Below are positions 53,518 to 61,927 of a stretch of 64,000 nt of DNA, one piece after another. Position numbers and translations under genes: made by a program. Origin of the DNA: GCA-2715965 sp047608975 (GTDB lineage Bacteria; Verrucomicrobiota; Verrucomicrobiia; Limisphaerales; JAYPXF01). Each line of letters begins with the position of its first letter. Within the stretch, counting starts at the first letter, position 1. The stretch is taken from NCBI GenBank assembly GCA_047608975.1, contig JBLFYM010000008.1, positions 18,684 to 82,683 on the forward strand, given 5' to 3'. Under the pieces are notes generated by a model. It saw only the letters and a list, made by a program, of their open reading frames with translations. It ran no database searches and was not told the origin of the DNA.

Positions 53518-54732
53518 ATGCATTCCGATCCAACACTGGGGCCCGGCCCCATGTCCGTCTTTGATCATCAACCGCGCACGCGTCTGGTGTTTGGAAACAA
53601 CACCGTGGAACGGACGGGAGAACTATGCCGCGAGTACGGTGCGGGCAAGGTTTTGGTGGTCACGGATCCCGGCATTGCCAAGGCCGGCCATCTCGATCAC
53701 GCACTCGAAGCGCTCGGCAAGGTTGGTCTCCCCGTTGTCGTCTATGACCAGGTCCGCGAGAATCCCACCACGAGAGACGTGGCAAGCTGTCTTGAGTTGG
53801 CCCGTCGGGAACAGGTCGATTTCATTATCGGACTGGGTGGCGGGAGTTCCATGGACACGGCCAAGGGATGCAACTTCATCCTCACCAATGGTGGCGAGAT
53901 GAAGGATTACTGGGGCATCGGCAAGGCGGGGAAACCCATGCTTCCGATGATTGCCATCCCGACCACTTCAGGGACGGGCAGCGAATGCCAGTCCTTCGCC
54001 TTGATTGCCGATGAAGTTACGCATTCGAAGATGGCCTGCGGTGATCCCAAAGCGGCTGCCAAGGTGGCCATCCTCGATCCGTTGCTCACCGTATCCCAAC
54101 CTACAGCAGTCACGGCCAACACGGGTATCGATGCGATCGCGCATGCGGTTGAAACTGCGGTGACGCGCAAGCGCAACGCACTATCGCTGATGTATTCACA
54201 CGAAGCATTCAAGCTTTGTGTCCTGAGTCTGCCCCGCGTGTTGGAGAATCCCGGTGATGTCGAAGCCCGCGGCCAAATGCTTCTGGGCGCGGCTCTTGCC
54301 GGTACCGCCATCGAGAACAGCATGCTGGGCGCTGCGCATTCGGCCGCGAATCCGCTGACTGCCCATTTTGGAACCGTGCATGGTACAGCGGTCGGTATGA
54401 TGTTACCGCTGATCGTCCGCTTCAACGCGGAAGAACCCTCGGCCCGTCGTGCCTATGCCGAACTCGCCTCCGCTCCTGAGATCGCCAACGTGAGCGATGG
54501 CGTCGATGCCGCTCTGGAAGCGCTGATCGCCCGCCTGGAATCCTTGTTGAATCAGGCCGGCATGCCGCGCTCACTGGCTGATTGCGGTGCCACTCAGGAT
54601 CTGATCCCAACGCTATCGGCCGAGGCCGCTCAGCAATGGACTGCAAATTTCAATCCTCGTAAAATTACTGCTGACCACTTCGCATCGCTCTATGCGCAGG
54701 GGTTCACCCCTCGCGGCAACGGCGACGCATAG
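53518..54732 (+). CDS. Iron-containing alcohol dehydrogenase
   Basis: A 404-residue group III dehydrogenase. NAD(P) binding is at GLGGGSSMDTAKG (105-117), then IAIPTTSGTGSECQSFA, and the metal ligands are Asp205, His209, His274 and His288 (from GIDAIAHA, GAAHSAANP and GTVHGTAVG). Members interconvert aldehydes or ketones and alcohols. The ATG at 53551 (MSVFDHQPRTRLVFG) is an alternative start. It follows the ALDH gene by 42 bases and should handle the aldehyde that enzyme produces or consumes. Confidence 0.88.
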   Translation: MHSDPTLGPGPMSVFDHQPRTRLVFGNNTVERTGELCREYGAGKVLVVTDPGIAKAGHLDHALEALGKVGLPVVVYDQVRENPTTRDVASCLELARREQVDFIIGLGGGSSMDTAKGCNFILTNGGEMKDYWGIGKAGKPMLPMIAIPTTSGTGSECQSFALIADEVTHSKMACGDPKAAAKVAILDPLLTVSQPTAVTANTGIDAIAHAVETAVTRKRNALSLMYSHEAFKLCVLSLPRVLENPGDVEARGQMLLGAALAGTAIENSMLGAAHSAANPLTAHFGTVHGTAVGMMLPLIVRFNAEEPSARRAYAELASAPEIANVSDGVDAALEALIARLESLLNQAGMPRSLADCGATQDLIPTLSAEAAQQWTANFNPRKITADHFASLYAQGFTPRGNGDA

Positions 54733-55400
54733 GCGCGCATAAGTCCGACGGACTCAGGATTAATCAGCTGACGATTCTCTGGAGACGCATTTGTCGCCGG
54801 CCAACGCAGCCGTCGATAGGAACGGTTGGTGCGGCTGTGTTAAGCCTCGCCGATTCGTCAGCAGAGATCATTCTGAGGTCTTCAATTTTGCCGTGACCCG
54901 AACCTGCTTCAGAAACTCCGGGGACACAAAAATCCCGGAGACCTGACGGGGATGGAAACTGTTTTGACGGCGAGGCCGCGGCCCCTTTTACTCGCTCACT
55001 GATACGATTCAAACTCGGATGCGAAGTAGTTCTTAGCCCTTGGGAACATCGTGCCGAATGCCTCTGCAATCCAGCAATTCTAATTATGGAAACGGGAATC
55101 CGGCACCGGGCAGTGGCTGAGTGTGATTTTTGGCGCTGCGTTGGCGCGGGTGAAAACAGTTAAACTTTTGAGGCTCCTTGGCTCCGGTGTTTTTTGCTAA
55201 TCGCGTCGGTTGATCGCCTCCGCCGACGTCTTGCCTGATCGTCGCACCGGTCAGAACATCCGCTCTCTCTTGGCCGACATCGTCCTGAGCAATCCCTCTC
55301 GTGAAAATGAGAATTGCTGAGTCAGTCGGTGGTTGTGCAAACGATCACCATAGGCCAGCCGGAAGAATGATGTTTAGCCGGTTTGGGGGTTCGTGTCACT
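54733..55400. other. 668-base intergenic region with hairpins, no gene recognised
   Basis: The gap follows the alcohol dehydrogenase gene. It contains CTCCGGG (54916-54922) paired with CCCGGAG (54934-54940) around an 11-base loop, and GTCC-GAC-GGAC at 54746-54756. A minus-strand open frame (54764-55069) has no recognisable motif. Near 55170-55195 is a run ending in TTTTTT that lacks a convincing stem. The length would suit a small RNA, but I could not match a known RNA class. Confidence 0.4.
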
Positions 55401-57323
55401 ATGTCTGAGATGGGTGATATTATTGGCATTGATCTGGGTACAACGAATTCGCTGGTGGCGGCGGTGGATTCGGGATTTCCCTATGTGATCGCGGATGGTG
55501 AGGGGCAGCGGATGACTGCTTCGGTAGTGCATTTTTCGGATGAGGGTGACGGCGCAGGGGAGGTGTGGGCGGGAGGCCAGGCGCTGAATGTCGTGGCTTC
55601 GAAGCCGGCTACGACTTTCTATTCGGTGAAGCGATTGATCGGGGCGCAGTTCAATGAGGGGCTCGCGGCAGAATTTCAGTATCGCGTCAGTGCCGATGAG
55701 AAGGGCGCTGCGGTGGTGGGGGAGCAGGGGCAATATTCGCCTGCTCAGATCGCGGCGGAGATTCTGAAAAAGCTCAAGGCAATCGCTGAGGCGGATCTGG
55801 GGAGGGAGGTCTCGCGAGCGGTGATCACCGTTCCCGCCTATTTCAACGACGGCCAGCGTCAGGCGACGAAGCGGGCCGGGGAACTGGCCGGATTCTCGGT
55901 GGAGCGAATTGTCAATGAACCGACGGCAGCGGCACTGGCCTATGGGCTGAATCGGCTGAAGGAGCGATCGAAGATCGCGGTTTACGATCTGGGAGGTGGG
56001 ACGTTTGATCTTTCAATCCTGGAACTGAATGAGGGTGTGTTTCAGGTGTTGGCAACCAATGGCAACACGCGCTTGGGCGGCGATGACATCGATGCTGCTT
56101 TGGCGGGCGAGTTGTTGCGGCGAGTGCGTGCTGAGCATGAGGGACTGGCTGCTGATTCCAGGGTCCTGACTCGTATCCGGGAAGCGGCACGAGCGGCGAA
56201 GCAGGCGCTATCAAATGAGTTGGAATTTGTGATCACGTTGCCGTTCCTGACGTCTTCAATGAGTTTCGAAACGAAGGTGACTCGGGAAGAACTGGATTCA
56301 CTTGCGGTGCCAGTCGTCGAAAAGACCCGGGCTCATTGCCTGCGCTCGCTGGCGGACGCCAAGTTGGAGTCGAAAGACCTGGATCAGGTGATTTTGGTGG
56401 GCGGACAAACTCGCATGCCGCTGGTTCGCCGATTGGTGGCGGAGTGGTTTGGCTGTTCTGAATTCGACGAGACGCGCGGGAATTTGCGCATGGGGGAAGC
56501 GTTTCACACGACTGAAGGTCCGGTCTTGAACACGACTCAGAATCCCGACGAAGCCGTGGCTTTGGGGGCAGCGATCCAGGCTGAGATTCTGGCGGGTGGT
56601 TTCAAGGATGTGCTTTTGCTGGATGTCACGCCGCTGTCGCTGGGGATTGAGACGTTTGGAGGCTTGATGAACGTCATCATTCCTCGAAATACGACGATCC
56701 CGGTCAAAGCCGGTGAGGTGTTTACGACTGCGGTGGATCATCAGCGTGAGATGCTGATTCATGTCCTCCAAGGCGAGCGGGAGCGTTCAAAGGATAATTG
56801 GAGTCTGGGCAAGTTCACCATCGAGTTCGAAAAGGCGGCGCGGGCTGTGCCGCGGGTCGGCGTTCAATTTGAAATCGATGCGAATGGAATTCTGCAGGTG
56901 CTGGCGCGTGATACGAAGACGGGAATTGAGAAAGTCGTGGAGATGCAGTCGGCGGTGGACGTGGACGCCGACGACGTGCAGCAGATGGTCGAGGAATCGG
57001 TTGAACACGCGTTTACGGATTTACGGGCTCGCCGATGGATCGAGGCGAAATTGAAGGCCGAGGAAACTCTGAAGGCAGCAAAGAATGGAATTGCTGAGTG
57101 CGGAGCAGAGCTCTCTGACGACGAAGCGGAATCCCTGAATCGTGCCGTGGTGGGAGTGGAGCAGGTGCTGGCCTTGGCTGGATCGGAGGAGGATTCAGTG
57201 GGCTCGCCTGAACAACTCAAGCAAGCCCACCAAAATCTGGATGCAGCGTCTCAGCCTTTGGCTGAGCTGATGATGGAACGCGCGATGGAAGAGATGCTCA
57301 AACGTCGCGGTTTGGTGAGCTGA
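55401..57323 (+). CDS. Hsp70 chaperone (DnaK/HscA-like)
   Basis: A 640-residue Hsp70. The ATPase domain has GIDLGTTNSLVA, AVYDLGGGTFDLSIL and ILVGGQTRMPLVRRL, all the standard phosphate and connecting motifs. The substrate domain follows (LLDVTPLSLGIETFGGLMNVIIPRNTTIP), then a helical lid. It ends MEEMLKRRGLVS, without the acidic tail (EEVD- or Gly-rich) of canonical DnaK. No dnaJ or grpE is adjacent. It may be a second, specialised Hsp70, perhaps of the HscA kind, but no iron-sulfur genes are close. The ATG at 55401 is preferred over a TTG at 55383. Its stop directly abuts that of infC on the other strand. Confidence 0.88.
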   Translation: MSEMGDIIGIDLGTTNSLVAAVDSGFPYVIADGEGQRMTASVVHFSDEGDGAGEVWAGGQALNVVASKPATTFYSVKRLIGAQFNEGLAAEFQYRVSADEKGAAVVGEQGQYSPAQIAAEILKKLKAIAEADLGREVSRAVITVPAYFNDGQRQATKRAGELAGFSVERIVNEPTAAALAYGLNRLKERSKIAVYDLGGGTFDLSILELNEGVFQVLATNGNTRLGGDDIDAALAGELLRRVRAEHEGLAADSRVLTRIREAARAAKQALSNELEFVITLPFLTSSMSFETKVTREELDSLAVPVVEKTRAHCLRSLADAKLESKDLDQVILVGGQTRMPLVRRLVAEWFGCSEFDETRGNLRMGEAFHTTEGPVLNTTQNPDEAVALGAAIQAEILAGGFKDVLLLDVTPLSLGIETFGGLMNVIIPRNTTIPVKAGEVFTTAVDHQREMLIHVLQGERERSKDNWSLGKFTIEFEKAARAVPRVGVQFEIDANGILQVLARDTKTGIEKVVEMQSAVDVDADDVQQMVEESVEHAFTDLRARRWIEAKLKAEETLKAAKNGIAECGAELSDDEAESLNRAVVGVEQVLALAGSEEDSVGSPEQLKQAHQNLDAASQPLAELMMERAMEEMLKRRGLVS

Positions 57324-58190
57324 TCAGTCAGCTTTATGGTCGTCTGACTGGTCGTCTGACTGGTCGTCTGACTGGTCGTCTGACTGGTCGTCTGACTGGT
57401 CGTCTGACTGGTCGTCTGACTGGTCGTCTGACTGGTCGTCTGACTGGTCGTCTGACTGGTCGGGATCCGTGATGGAATGGGTTGAGGGATTCTCGTCTGA
57501 TTGCTGGCCCTCGATCGCCACAGGGCTGTCGGCGGTGGAATCCTCATCATGGTGATCTTCTTCCTCATCATGATCTTCCTCCTCTTGGGCTTCGTCCGGT
57601 GGCAGGTCTTTCCCGGCATAAGGATTCGGCGCCCGTTGGTGCTTTGGCCGGGGAGAAACCATGGCACCGAGAGAGCGCCCGGCGAATTTCGGTGGAGCGT
57701 CCGCCACGCCGAAAGGGTCGCACGCCTTGACGAAGCGCTGCATGGTTTCAAAGCCGATTTCTTTATGTGCCAATTCGCGCCCGCGGTAGCGAAGCGAGAT
57801 TTTGACCTTCATGTCTGCGCATAGGAACTGGACTGCGTGAGACAATTTATTTGTAAAGTCATGGACGTCGATGCTGGGCCGGAGCTGGATCTCTTTGGTC
57901 TTGTTCCCGGCCTGATGCTTCTTCGTCTCCTTCGCCTTTTTGGACAGCTCGTAGCAGTATTTGCCGTAATCAACGATACGGCAAACTGGAGGGCTGGCTT
58001 TGGAGGCGACTTCGACTAAATCCACACCGTGCTTCCTGGCCAGTTGGATGGCTTCCTGAGTGGGAAGTACCCCGACCTGTGACCCATCGATTCCGATTAC
58101 TCGTACTTCACGGGCGCGAATCTTCCCGTTGGTTCGAATGAAAGGGCCCCTTGTTCGACGACGGTTTTTGTTACCGAAGGGGCGGCTCAA
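57324..58190 (-). CDS. infC: Translation initiation factor IF-3 with a long acidic repeat tail
   Basis: A 288-residue protein. Residues 1 to about 185 are a complete IF-3: GPFIRTNGKIRAREVRVIGIDGSQ, GVLPTQEAIQLARKHGVDLVEVASKASPPVCRIVDYGKYCYE, then the C-domain KEIQLRPSIDVHDF and VKISLRYRGRELAHKEIG. Residues about 196-288 are acidic and low-complexity, ending with ten DQSD units (244-283) and DHKAD. It starts at TTG, with a GGGAG Shine-Dalgarno 8 bases upstream. IF-3 genes often use rare starts as part of autoregulation. rpmI and rplT, the usual neighbours, are not next to it here. Confidence 0.93.
   Translation of the reverse strand: MSRPFGNKNRRRTRGPFIRTNGKIRAREVRVIGIDGSQVGVLPTQEAIQLARKHGVDLVEVASKASPPVCRIVDYGKYCYELSKKAKETKKHQAGNKTKEIQLRPSIDVHDFTNKLSHAVQFLCADMKVKISLRYRGRELAHKEIGFETMQRFVKACDPFGVADAPPKFAGRSLGAMVSPRPKHQRAPNPYAGKDLPPDEAQEEEDHDEEEDHHDEDSTADSPVAIEGQQSDENPSTHSITDPDQSDDQSDDQSDDQSDDQSDDQSDDQSDDQSDDQSDDQSDDHKAD
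57339..57462. repeat. Ten-copy 12-bp tandem repeat encoding the IF-3 tail
   Basis: GTCGTCTGACTG repeats ten times without visible change, then ends in GGTCGGG. On the minus strand each unit encodes D-Q-S-D. The lack of drift suggests recent expansion, and copy number could vary between strains. Confidence 0.92.
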
Positions 58191-58434
58191 GAGTAACTCT
58201 CCCGTTGTTCGCGGCTGTGAACCGAACTGTTTTCTACCATATAGTCTTCAATAAGATGGCATTTGTTAGGCTGAATCATTCTCCAGTTCAAGCGAAATCT
58301 GGATACAAATGTTGGGGCAATCATTCTGTTCAGTCGTTCGCGCGGAAAATCTTGGACGTTCGAATTCGATTTCTTCCATTGTGCTTCACTCGGTATTTCC
58401 ATGGCAGCCAACAGAGCTGGCCGTTTCCACGCGG

Positions 58435-58767
58435 TCAGGCGCGCTGCTGGGGGCGTGTATGGCAGGCATTGTCGCCATTGCTGAGCTTTCCTTGCGGACG
58501 TGAGCCGTTCGGTTCGGTGCCTCGGGGCGGAGCAACGCCTCGAGGTTTCGGAACGGGGCCGTCCGCGTTGCAGTCGAGAACCGTGATGGCATCGGCCGCG
58601 CCTGTGATCTCATCGGCGTCGATGAATTCGTCGCGATCCTGGTCGAGGAGTTTGAGGAAACCGTTTGGTTCGGCTGGACGGTCGAAGGTGGTGGGACTCT
58701 TGCCTTGTGGCCTGACGGGCGGTTGGCCGAATTCGCGATTCTGAAACTGACCGGTGGGACGGGCCAA
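58435..58767 (-). pseudogene. EF-hand-like C-terminal fragment
   Basis: The minus-strand frame is open from about 58830 to 58435 and encodes FLKLLDQDRDEFIDADEI, which fits a calcium-binding EF-hand loop (D-x-D-x-D-x-F-I-D-x-x-E), then a second partial loop LDCNADG. The rest is Pro/Arg/Gly-rich. No signal peptide or good start is present (only a TTG at 58767), and the upstream frame is closed by a TGA. I interpret it as the tail of a decayed secreted EF-hand protein; a small functional gene is possible. Confidence 0.4.
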
Positions 58768-59009
58768 GTCTGCGACCCGGTCGCTGAAGTCGGGGTGGTT
58801 GATTCCAGCTATTGGATCTCTTCCAATCGTTCAAATTTGATGCCGGCGGGTTGTTGGAGAATGCGCCCGCGTTTGTCAGTCGATGGTTTGGGCATGAGGC
58901 ATAGTATCTCGCACGCTGAACTTTTTGTCCGGCACCTAATGAAATCCTGCGCGGATTCCGGTGTTGGTTTCTGGAAATTGAGCATTTAGTCTTTGGCGCC
59001 ACGCGGTCC
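58768..59009. other. Gap with a possible 28-residue ORF on the minus strand
   Basis: On the minus strand an ATG at 58895 opens a 28-residue frame ending at 58809 (starts MPKPSTDKRGRILQQ). It has a basic, protein-like composition but no clear ribosome site. It may be another fragment of the same decayed gene in a different frame. I see nothing else here. Confidence 0.25.
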
Positions 59010-59216
59010 ATGGCAGAAGATTCAAATTCCAAGACCCGAATCCTGGTGGTCGATGACGATGTGAAGCTGTGCCGTCTGATCAAGGGCAAGAGGCACGGGC
59101 GAACGCGGGAACGCTTGCGGGAGGAAATTCGGGATCGTCACTACGACGGGTTCGATCGGTCCATCGATGCCAGTGAACCAACCAGTGTAACGAAGTCAGA
59201 TTTTGAAGAGGAATAG
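59010..59216 (+). pseudogene. Chimeric response-regulator fragment
   Basis: The 68-residue frame starts like a response regulator receiver domain (TRILVVDDDVKLCRLIK, with the acidic pair), which would normally continue for 120 residues with a phospho-acceptor Asp. After about residue 25 it changes to an unrelated charged sequence (RERLREEIRDRHYDGFDR to SVTKSDFEEE) resembling the C-terminus of a ribbon-helix-helix or antitoxin-like protein. The join near 59085 looks like a deletion fusion. The stop lies 2 bases before the NUDIX start, so translation could still be coupled. Confidence 0.5.
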
Positions 59217-59218
59217 CG

Positions 59219-59674
59219 ATGGGACATATCCACGAAGCCATTGATTTCACGGTAGCCATTTTCATTGTGCAGGACGGAAAGGTGCTGCTAATCCACCACC
59301 GTAAACTCAACAAGTGGTTGCCGATCGGAGGTCATATTGAACTGGATGAAGATCCGGAGCAGGCGGCATTGCGTGAAGCCAAGGAAGAGAGCGGGCTGGA
59401 TATCGAGCTCATCGGTGAACGACCACCCACAACGGAAGACGGTTGTCGTGCACTTATCGCGCCGCGGTTTCTCGATGTTCATCGCATCAACGAATCGCAT
59501 GAGCACATTGGCATGATCTATTGGGCGCGTCCCGTGAGTGGAACTGTGGAACTTGCCCCAGTCGAACATCACGCCATTCGTTGGGCAAATGTGGCTGAGC
59601 TAAATTCGCTGGAACCGGCGATGTCCGAGTCGGTGAAGTGGTATTGTCGCACCGCGATTGACGAGATCGGGTGA
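59219..59674 (+). CDS. NUDIX hydrolase
   Basis: A 151-residue NUDIX pyrophosphohydrolase. The Nudix box GHIELDEDPEQAALREAKEE (38-57), completed by SGL, matches Gx5Ex7REUxEExGU fully, with the metal-binding Glu residues. It begins with FTVAIFIVQDGKVLLIHHRKLNKWLPIGG. NUDIX enzymes cleave nucleoside diphosphate-linked compounds; the substrate is not predictable here. It lies directly after the chimeric response-regulator fragment and is convergent with rlmN. Confidence 0.9.
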   Translation: MGHIHEAIDFTVAIFIVQDGKVLLIHHRKLNKWLPIGGHIELDEDPEQAALREAKEESGLDIELIGERPPTTEDGCRALIAPRFLDVHRINESHEHIGMIYWARPVSGTVELAPVEHHAIRWANVAELNSLEPAMSESVKWYCRTAIDEIG

Positions 59675-59691
59675 GATGCGGAAACAGGGGC

Positions 59692-60765
59692 TCAAGTCTG
59701 CTTGGCTGCGAGCTGTCCACATCCTGCGCCCACGTCAATCCCACGGCGTTGCCGGATGGTGCAGGGCAGACCGGACTCCTGGATGATTCGTGAGAACTCC
59801 TCGGCGGACGAACTCTCCGTTGCGATCCCTCCGTAACCGGCGGTTGGATTGAGCCGGATCAGGTTCACGTGCGCGTCCATTCCCGCCAGCAATGCCGCGA
59901 CTTCACGAGCCTGTTGAGGGCTGTCATTCTTGCCGGCGATCAGCGTCCAGCCGAACAGGACCTTGCGACTGGTCTTTTCCGTGTAGTACCGACACGCATC
60001 CAGAATGTCGGCGATCGGCCAGCGTCGATTGACGGGGATCAGCGCGGTTCTATCTTCGTCGTTCGTGGCATGCAGACTCACGGCGAGATTGTAGGAGACG
60101 TCTTCCTTTGCGAATCGTCGGATCGCGGGGACGACCCCCACGGTGCTGACCGTCACCCGGGAATTCCCGATTCCGATGCCACGATTGTCAGTCACGATCT
60201 GCATGGCTCGCATGACCTGATCGTAGTTATGGAGCGGTTCGCCCATACCCATCAGCACCAGGTTGCGCAAGCCCAGTTCGCCGTTGGCCTGGAGAATCCG
60301 TTGAACCGTGTGCACCTGGGCCACCATCTCGCCCGTTCGCAACTGCCGCACATAGCCCATCTGGCCGGTGGCGCAAAAGACGCAGCCCATCGCGCAGCCA
60401 ACCTGAGTGCTGAGACAGGCCGTGAACCTTCCCGGATAGCCCATGATGACCGTCTCGATCTCGTGACCGTCATCCAGGCGAAGCAACAGCTTGCGGGTGT
60501 AGCCATCATCGCTGCGGATTTCGGAGACAATCTCCGGGGTATCGGTTCGGAGATTGTTCCAATTCTCACGAATCCACCGCCTCAGCGGGGGTGGTAGTTC
60601 GGTGCCTTCACGAAGGTCTGCTTCAGCGCCCCGGTGGAGTGCCTGCCAGAGCGGGCGGGTATGAACTGTCCGGACGCCCGCGGAAGCCAAGACTTCGCTC
60701 AACTCATCGTAGTTGAGGGCGTGTAGCTGGATCTGATTTGGGGTGCTGGCCGGCATCGCGTTCAA
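59692..60765 (-). CDS. rlmN: Dual-specificity RNA methyltransferase RlmN
   Basis: RlmN methylates C2 of A2503 in 23S rRNA and A37 in some tRNAs. The 357-residue radical SAM protein has the iron-sulfur motif CAMGCVFC (CxxxCxxC), LVLMGMGEPLHNYD, VTVSTVGVVPAI, and the LHATND segment. Two C-terminal cysteines in PCTIRQRRGIDVGAGCGQL supply the methylated catalytic cysteine. The ATG at 60756 (MPASTPNQ) is an alternative start. It is close to but not overlapping the PfkB gene upstream. Confidence 0.94.
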   Translation of the reverse strand: MNAMPASTPNQIQLHALNYDELSEVLASAGVRTVHTRPLWQALHRGAEADLREGTELPPPLRRWIRENWNNLRTDTPEIVSEIRSDDGYTRKLLLRLDDGHEIETVIMGYPGRFTACLSTQVGCAMGCVFCATGQMGYVRQLRTGEMVAQVHTVQRILQANGELGLRNLVLMGMGEPLHNYDQVMRAMQIVTDNRGIGIGNSRVTVSTVGVVPAIRRFAKEDVSYNLAVSLHATNDEDRTALIPVNRRWPIADILDACRYYTEKTSRKVLFGWTLIAGKNDSPQQAREVAALLAGMDAHVNLIRLNPTAGYGGIATESSSAEEFSRIIQESGLPCTIRQRRGIDVGAGCGQLAAKQT

Positions 60766-60788
60766 CAGGGTGAATCAATTCACGATGC

Positions 60789-61667
60789 TTAGACAAACAT
60801 TTCGCACAGATCAACGGGCAGGGCAGGGGTGGCACCTTTTTGTGAACAGACGTAGGCGGCAAGTTCACTCGCTTTGCCAATGAGTGCCTCCATCGGCCAT
60901 CCGTGAAACAGGCCCACGGACAACGCGGCGGTGAATGCGTCGCCGGCACCGACGGTGTCGTCCACGGTGGTCGGGATGCCGCGTGATTCAATCACGTGCT
61001 CAGCCGTGATGATCGCAGCCCCGTTCTCGCCTCGTGTCAGCGCCACAAATCGCAGGTCATATTTCTCCCGCAGATTTTGCAATCGTTCGACATCTGTGCC
61101 CTCGGTTCTGCCGGTCACAACCGCAACCTCTTCGTCGTTCAGCTTGAGAACGTTGGCGACTGACAGGGATTCATGGATTACTTCGGCAGAATAGAAATCC
61201 TGACGGAGATTCACGTCGAAGATGCGTAGTGCCGAGGTGGGCGTTGCTTTCACAAAATCTTGGATCGCCATCCGGGAATCGCGGCTTCGCTGTCCAAGCG
61301 AACCAAAGCAAACGATGTCAGCCTCAGCTGCGAGCGTGAGAGTGCAGTCAGTCATCTCCAAGTGATCCCAGGCGCAATCGGCTGCGAACTCGTAGCTCGC
61401 CACTCCAGCCGGATCAAGTTGCACATCAACCGTGCCGGTTGGAAAAATCAATTCTGGAACGTGGTCGATTCCAATGCCGCGTTCCATGAGTTCCCGCCGA
61501 GCACGGGTTCCCAACTCATCCTTCCCTACCGCGCTGAACATGGACGCCTTGGCACCGAGGGCACAACAGTGCGCAGCGAAATTCGCCGGAGCCCCGCCGA
61601 ATTTCGCCCCATCCGGGAATACGTCCCAAAGGATCTCACCGATCCCGACCACTCGTGGCGCTGACAT
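60789..61667 (-). CDS. PfkB-family carbohydrate kinase (fructokinase-like)
   Basis: A 292-residue sugar kinase starting MSAPRVVGIGEILWDVFPDG. The sugar site has FGGAPANFAAHCCALG, and the C-terminal ATP/anion-hole signature is DDTVGAGDAFTAAL with the catalytic Asp. The frame is open upstream to 61796, but the ATG at 61667 (or 61691) gives the family start. The GEILWD and GGAPAN motifs favour fructokinase, though specificity within the family cannot be settled. It is followed by rlmN after 23 bases; no shared pathway is evident. Confidence 0.88.
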   Translation of the reverse strand: MSAPRVVGIGEILWDVFPDGAKFGGAPANFAAHCCALGAKASMFSAVGKDELGTRARRELMERGIGIDHVPELIFPTGTVDVQLDPAGVASYEFAADCAWDHLEMTDCTLTLAAEADIVCFGSLGQRSRDSRMAIQDFVKATPTSALRIFDVNLRQDFYSAEVIHESLSVANVLKLNDEEVAVVTGRTEGTDVERLQNLREKYDLRFVALTRGENGAAIITAEHVIESRGIPTTVDDTVGAGDAFTAALSVGLFHGWPMEALIGKASELAAYVCSQKGATPALPVDLCEMFV

Positions 61668-61927
61668 CTGCTGAGTTTGTGAAGGAGCCATTCGCGGGTC
61701 AATGCTTCGCATACGCGGGAGAAAGGCTCGCGAATGAGAGAATATTTTTGTCCCACATGTTTTTGCCGCTGATTCCGGAATGATGCCGGAGCCCATGGCA
61801 AATACATTGATGGCGAAAATATGAAGACCAATACGGAGATCAATAAATCTCTGGAAAAATAGCCATGGACACCCTGTGTCTAACCCTACCTGTCATCTTG
61901 ATCCACGTAACAAACGAAAGGCAAAAC

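Noticed and set aside
54764..55069. 101-residue minus-strand ORF in the intergenic gap
   Set aside because: No recognisable motif, no ribosome site, and odd composition; not enough to call a gene.
54733..55400. tmRNA, SRP RNA, RNase P RNA or tRNA in the long gap
   Set aside because: I looked for the conserved ends and core motifs (T-loop GGTTCGA, SRP GGAAG/AGCAG pairs, tmRNA ends) and did not find them.
57339..57462. CRISPR array
   Set aside because: The repeats are 12 bases, head to tail with no spacers, and translate as the IF-3 tail. No cas genes are present.
58151..58744. 197-residue plus-strand ORF
   Set aside because: It begins inside the antisense of infC, has no recognisable motif or start signal, and overlaps the better-supported EF-hand fragment.
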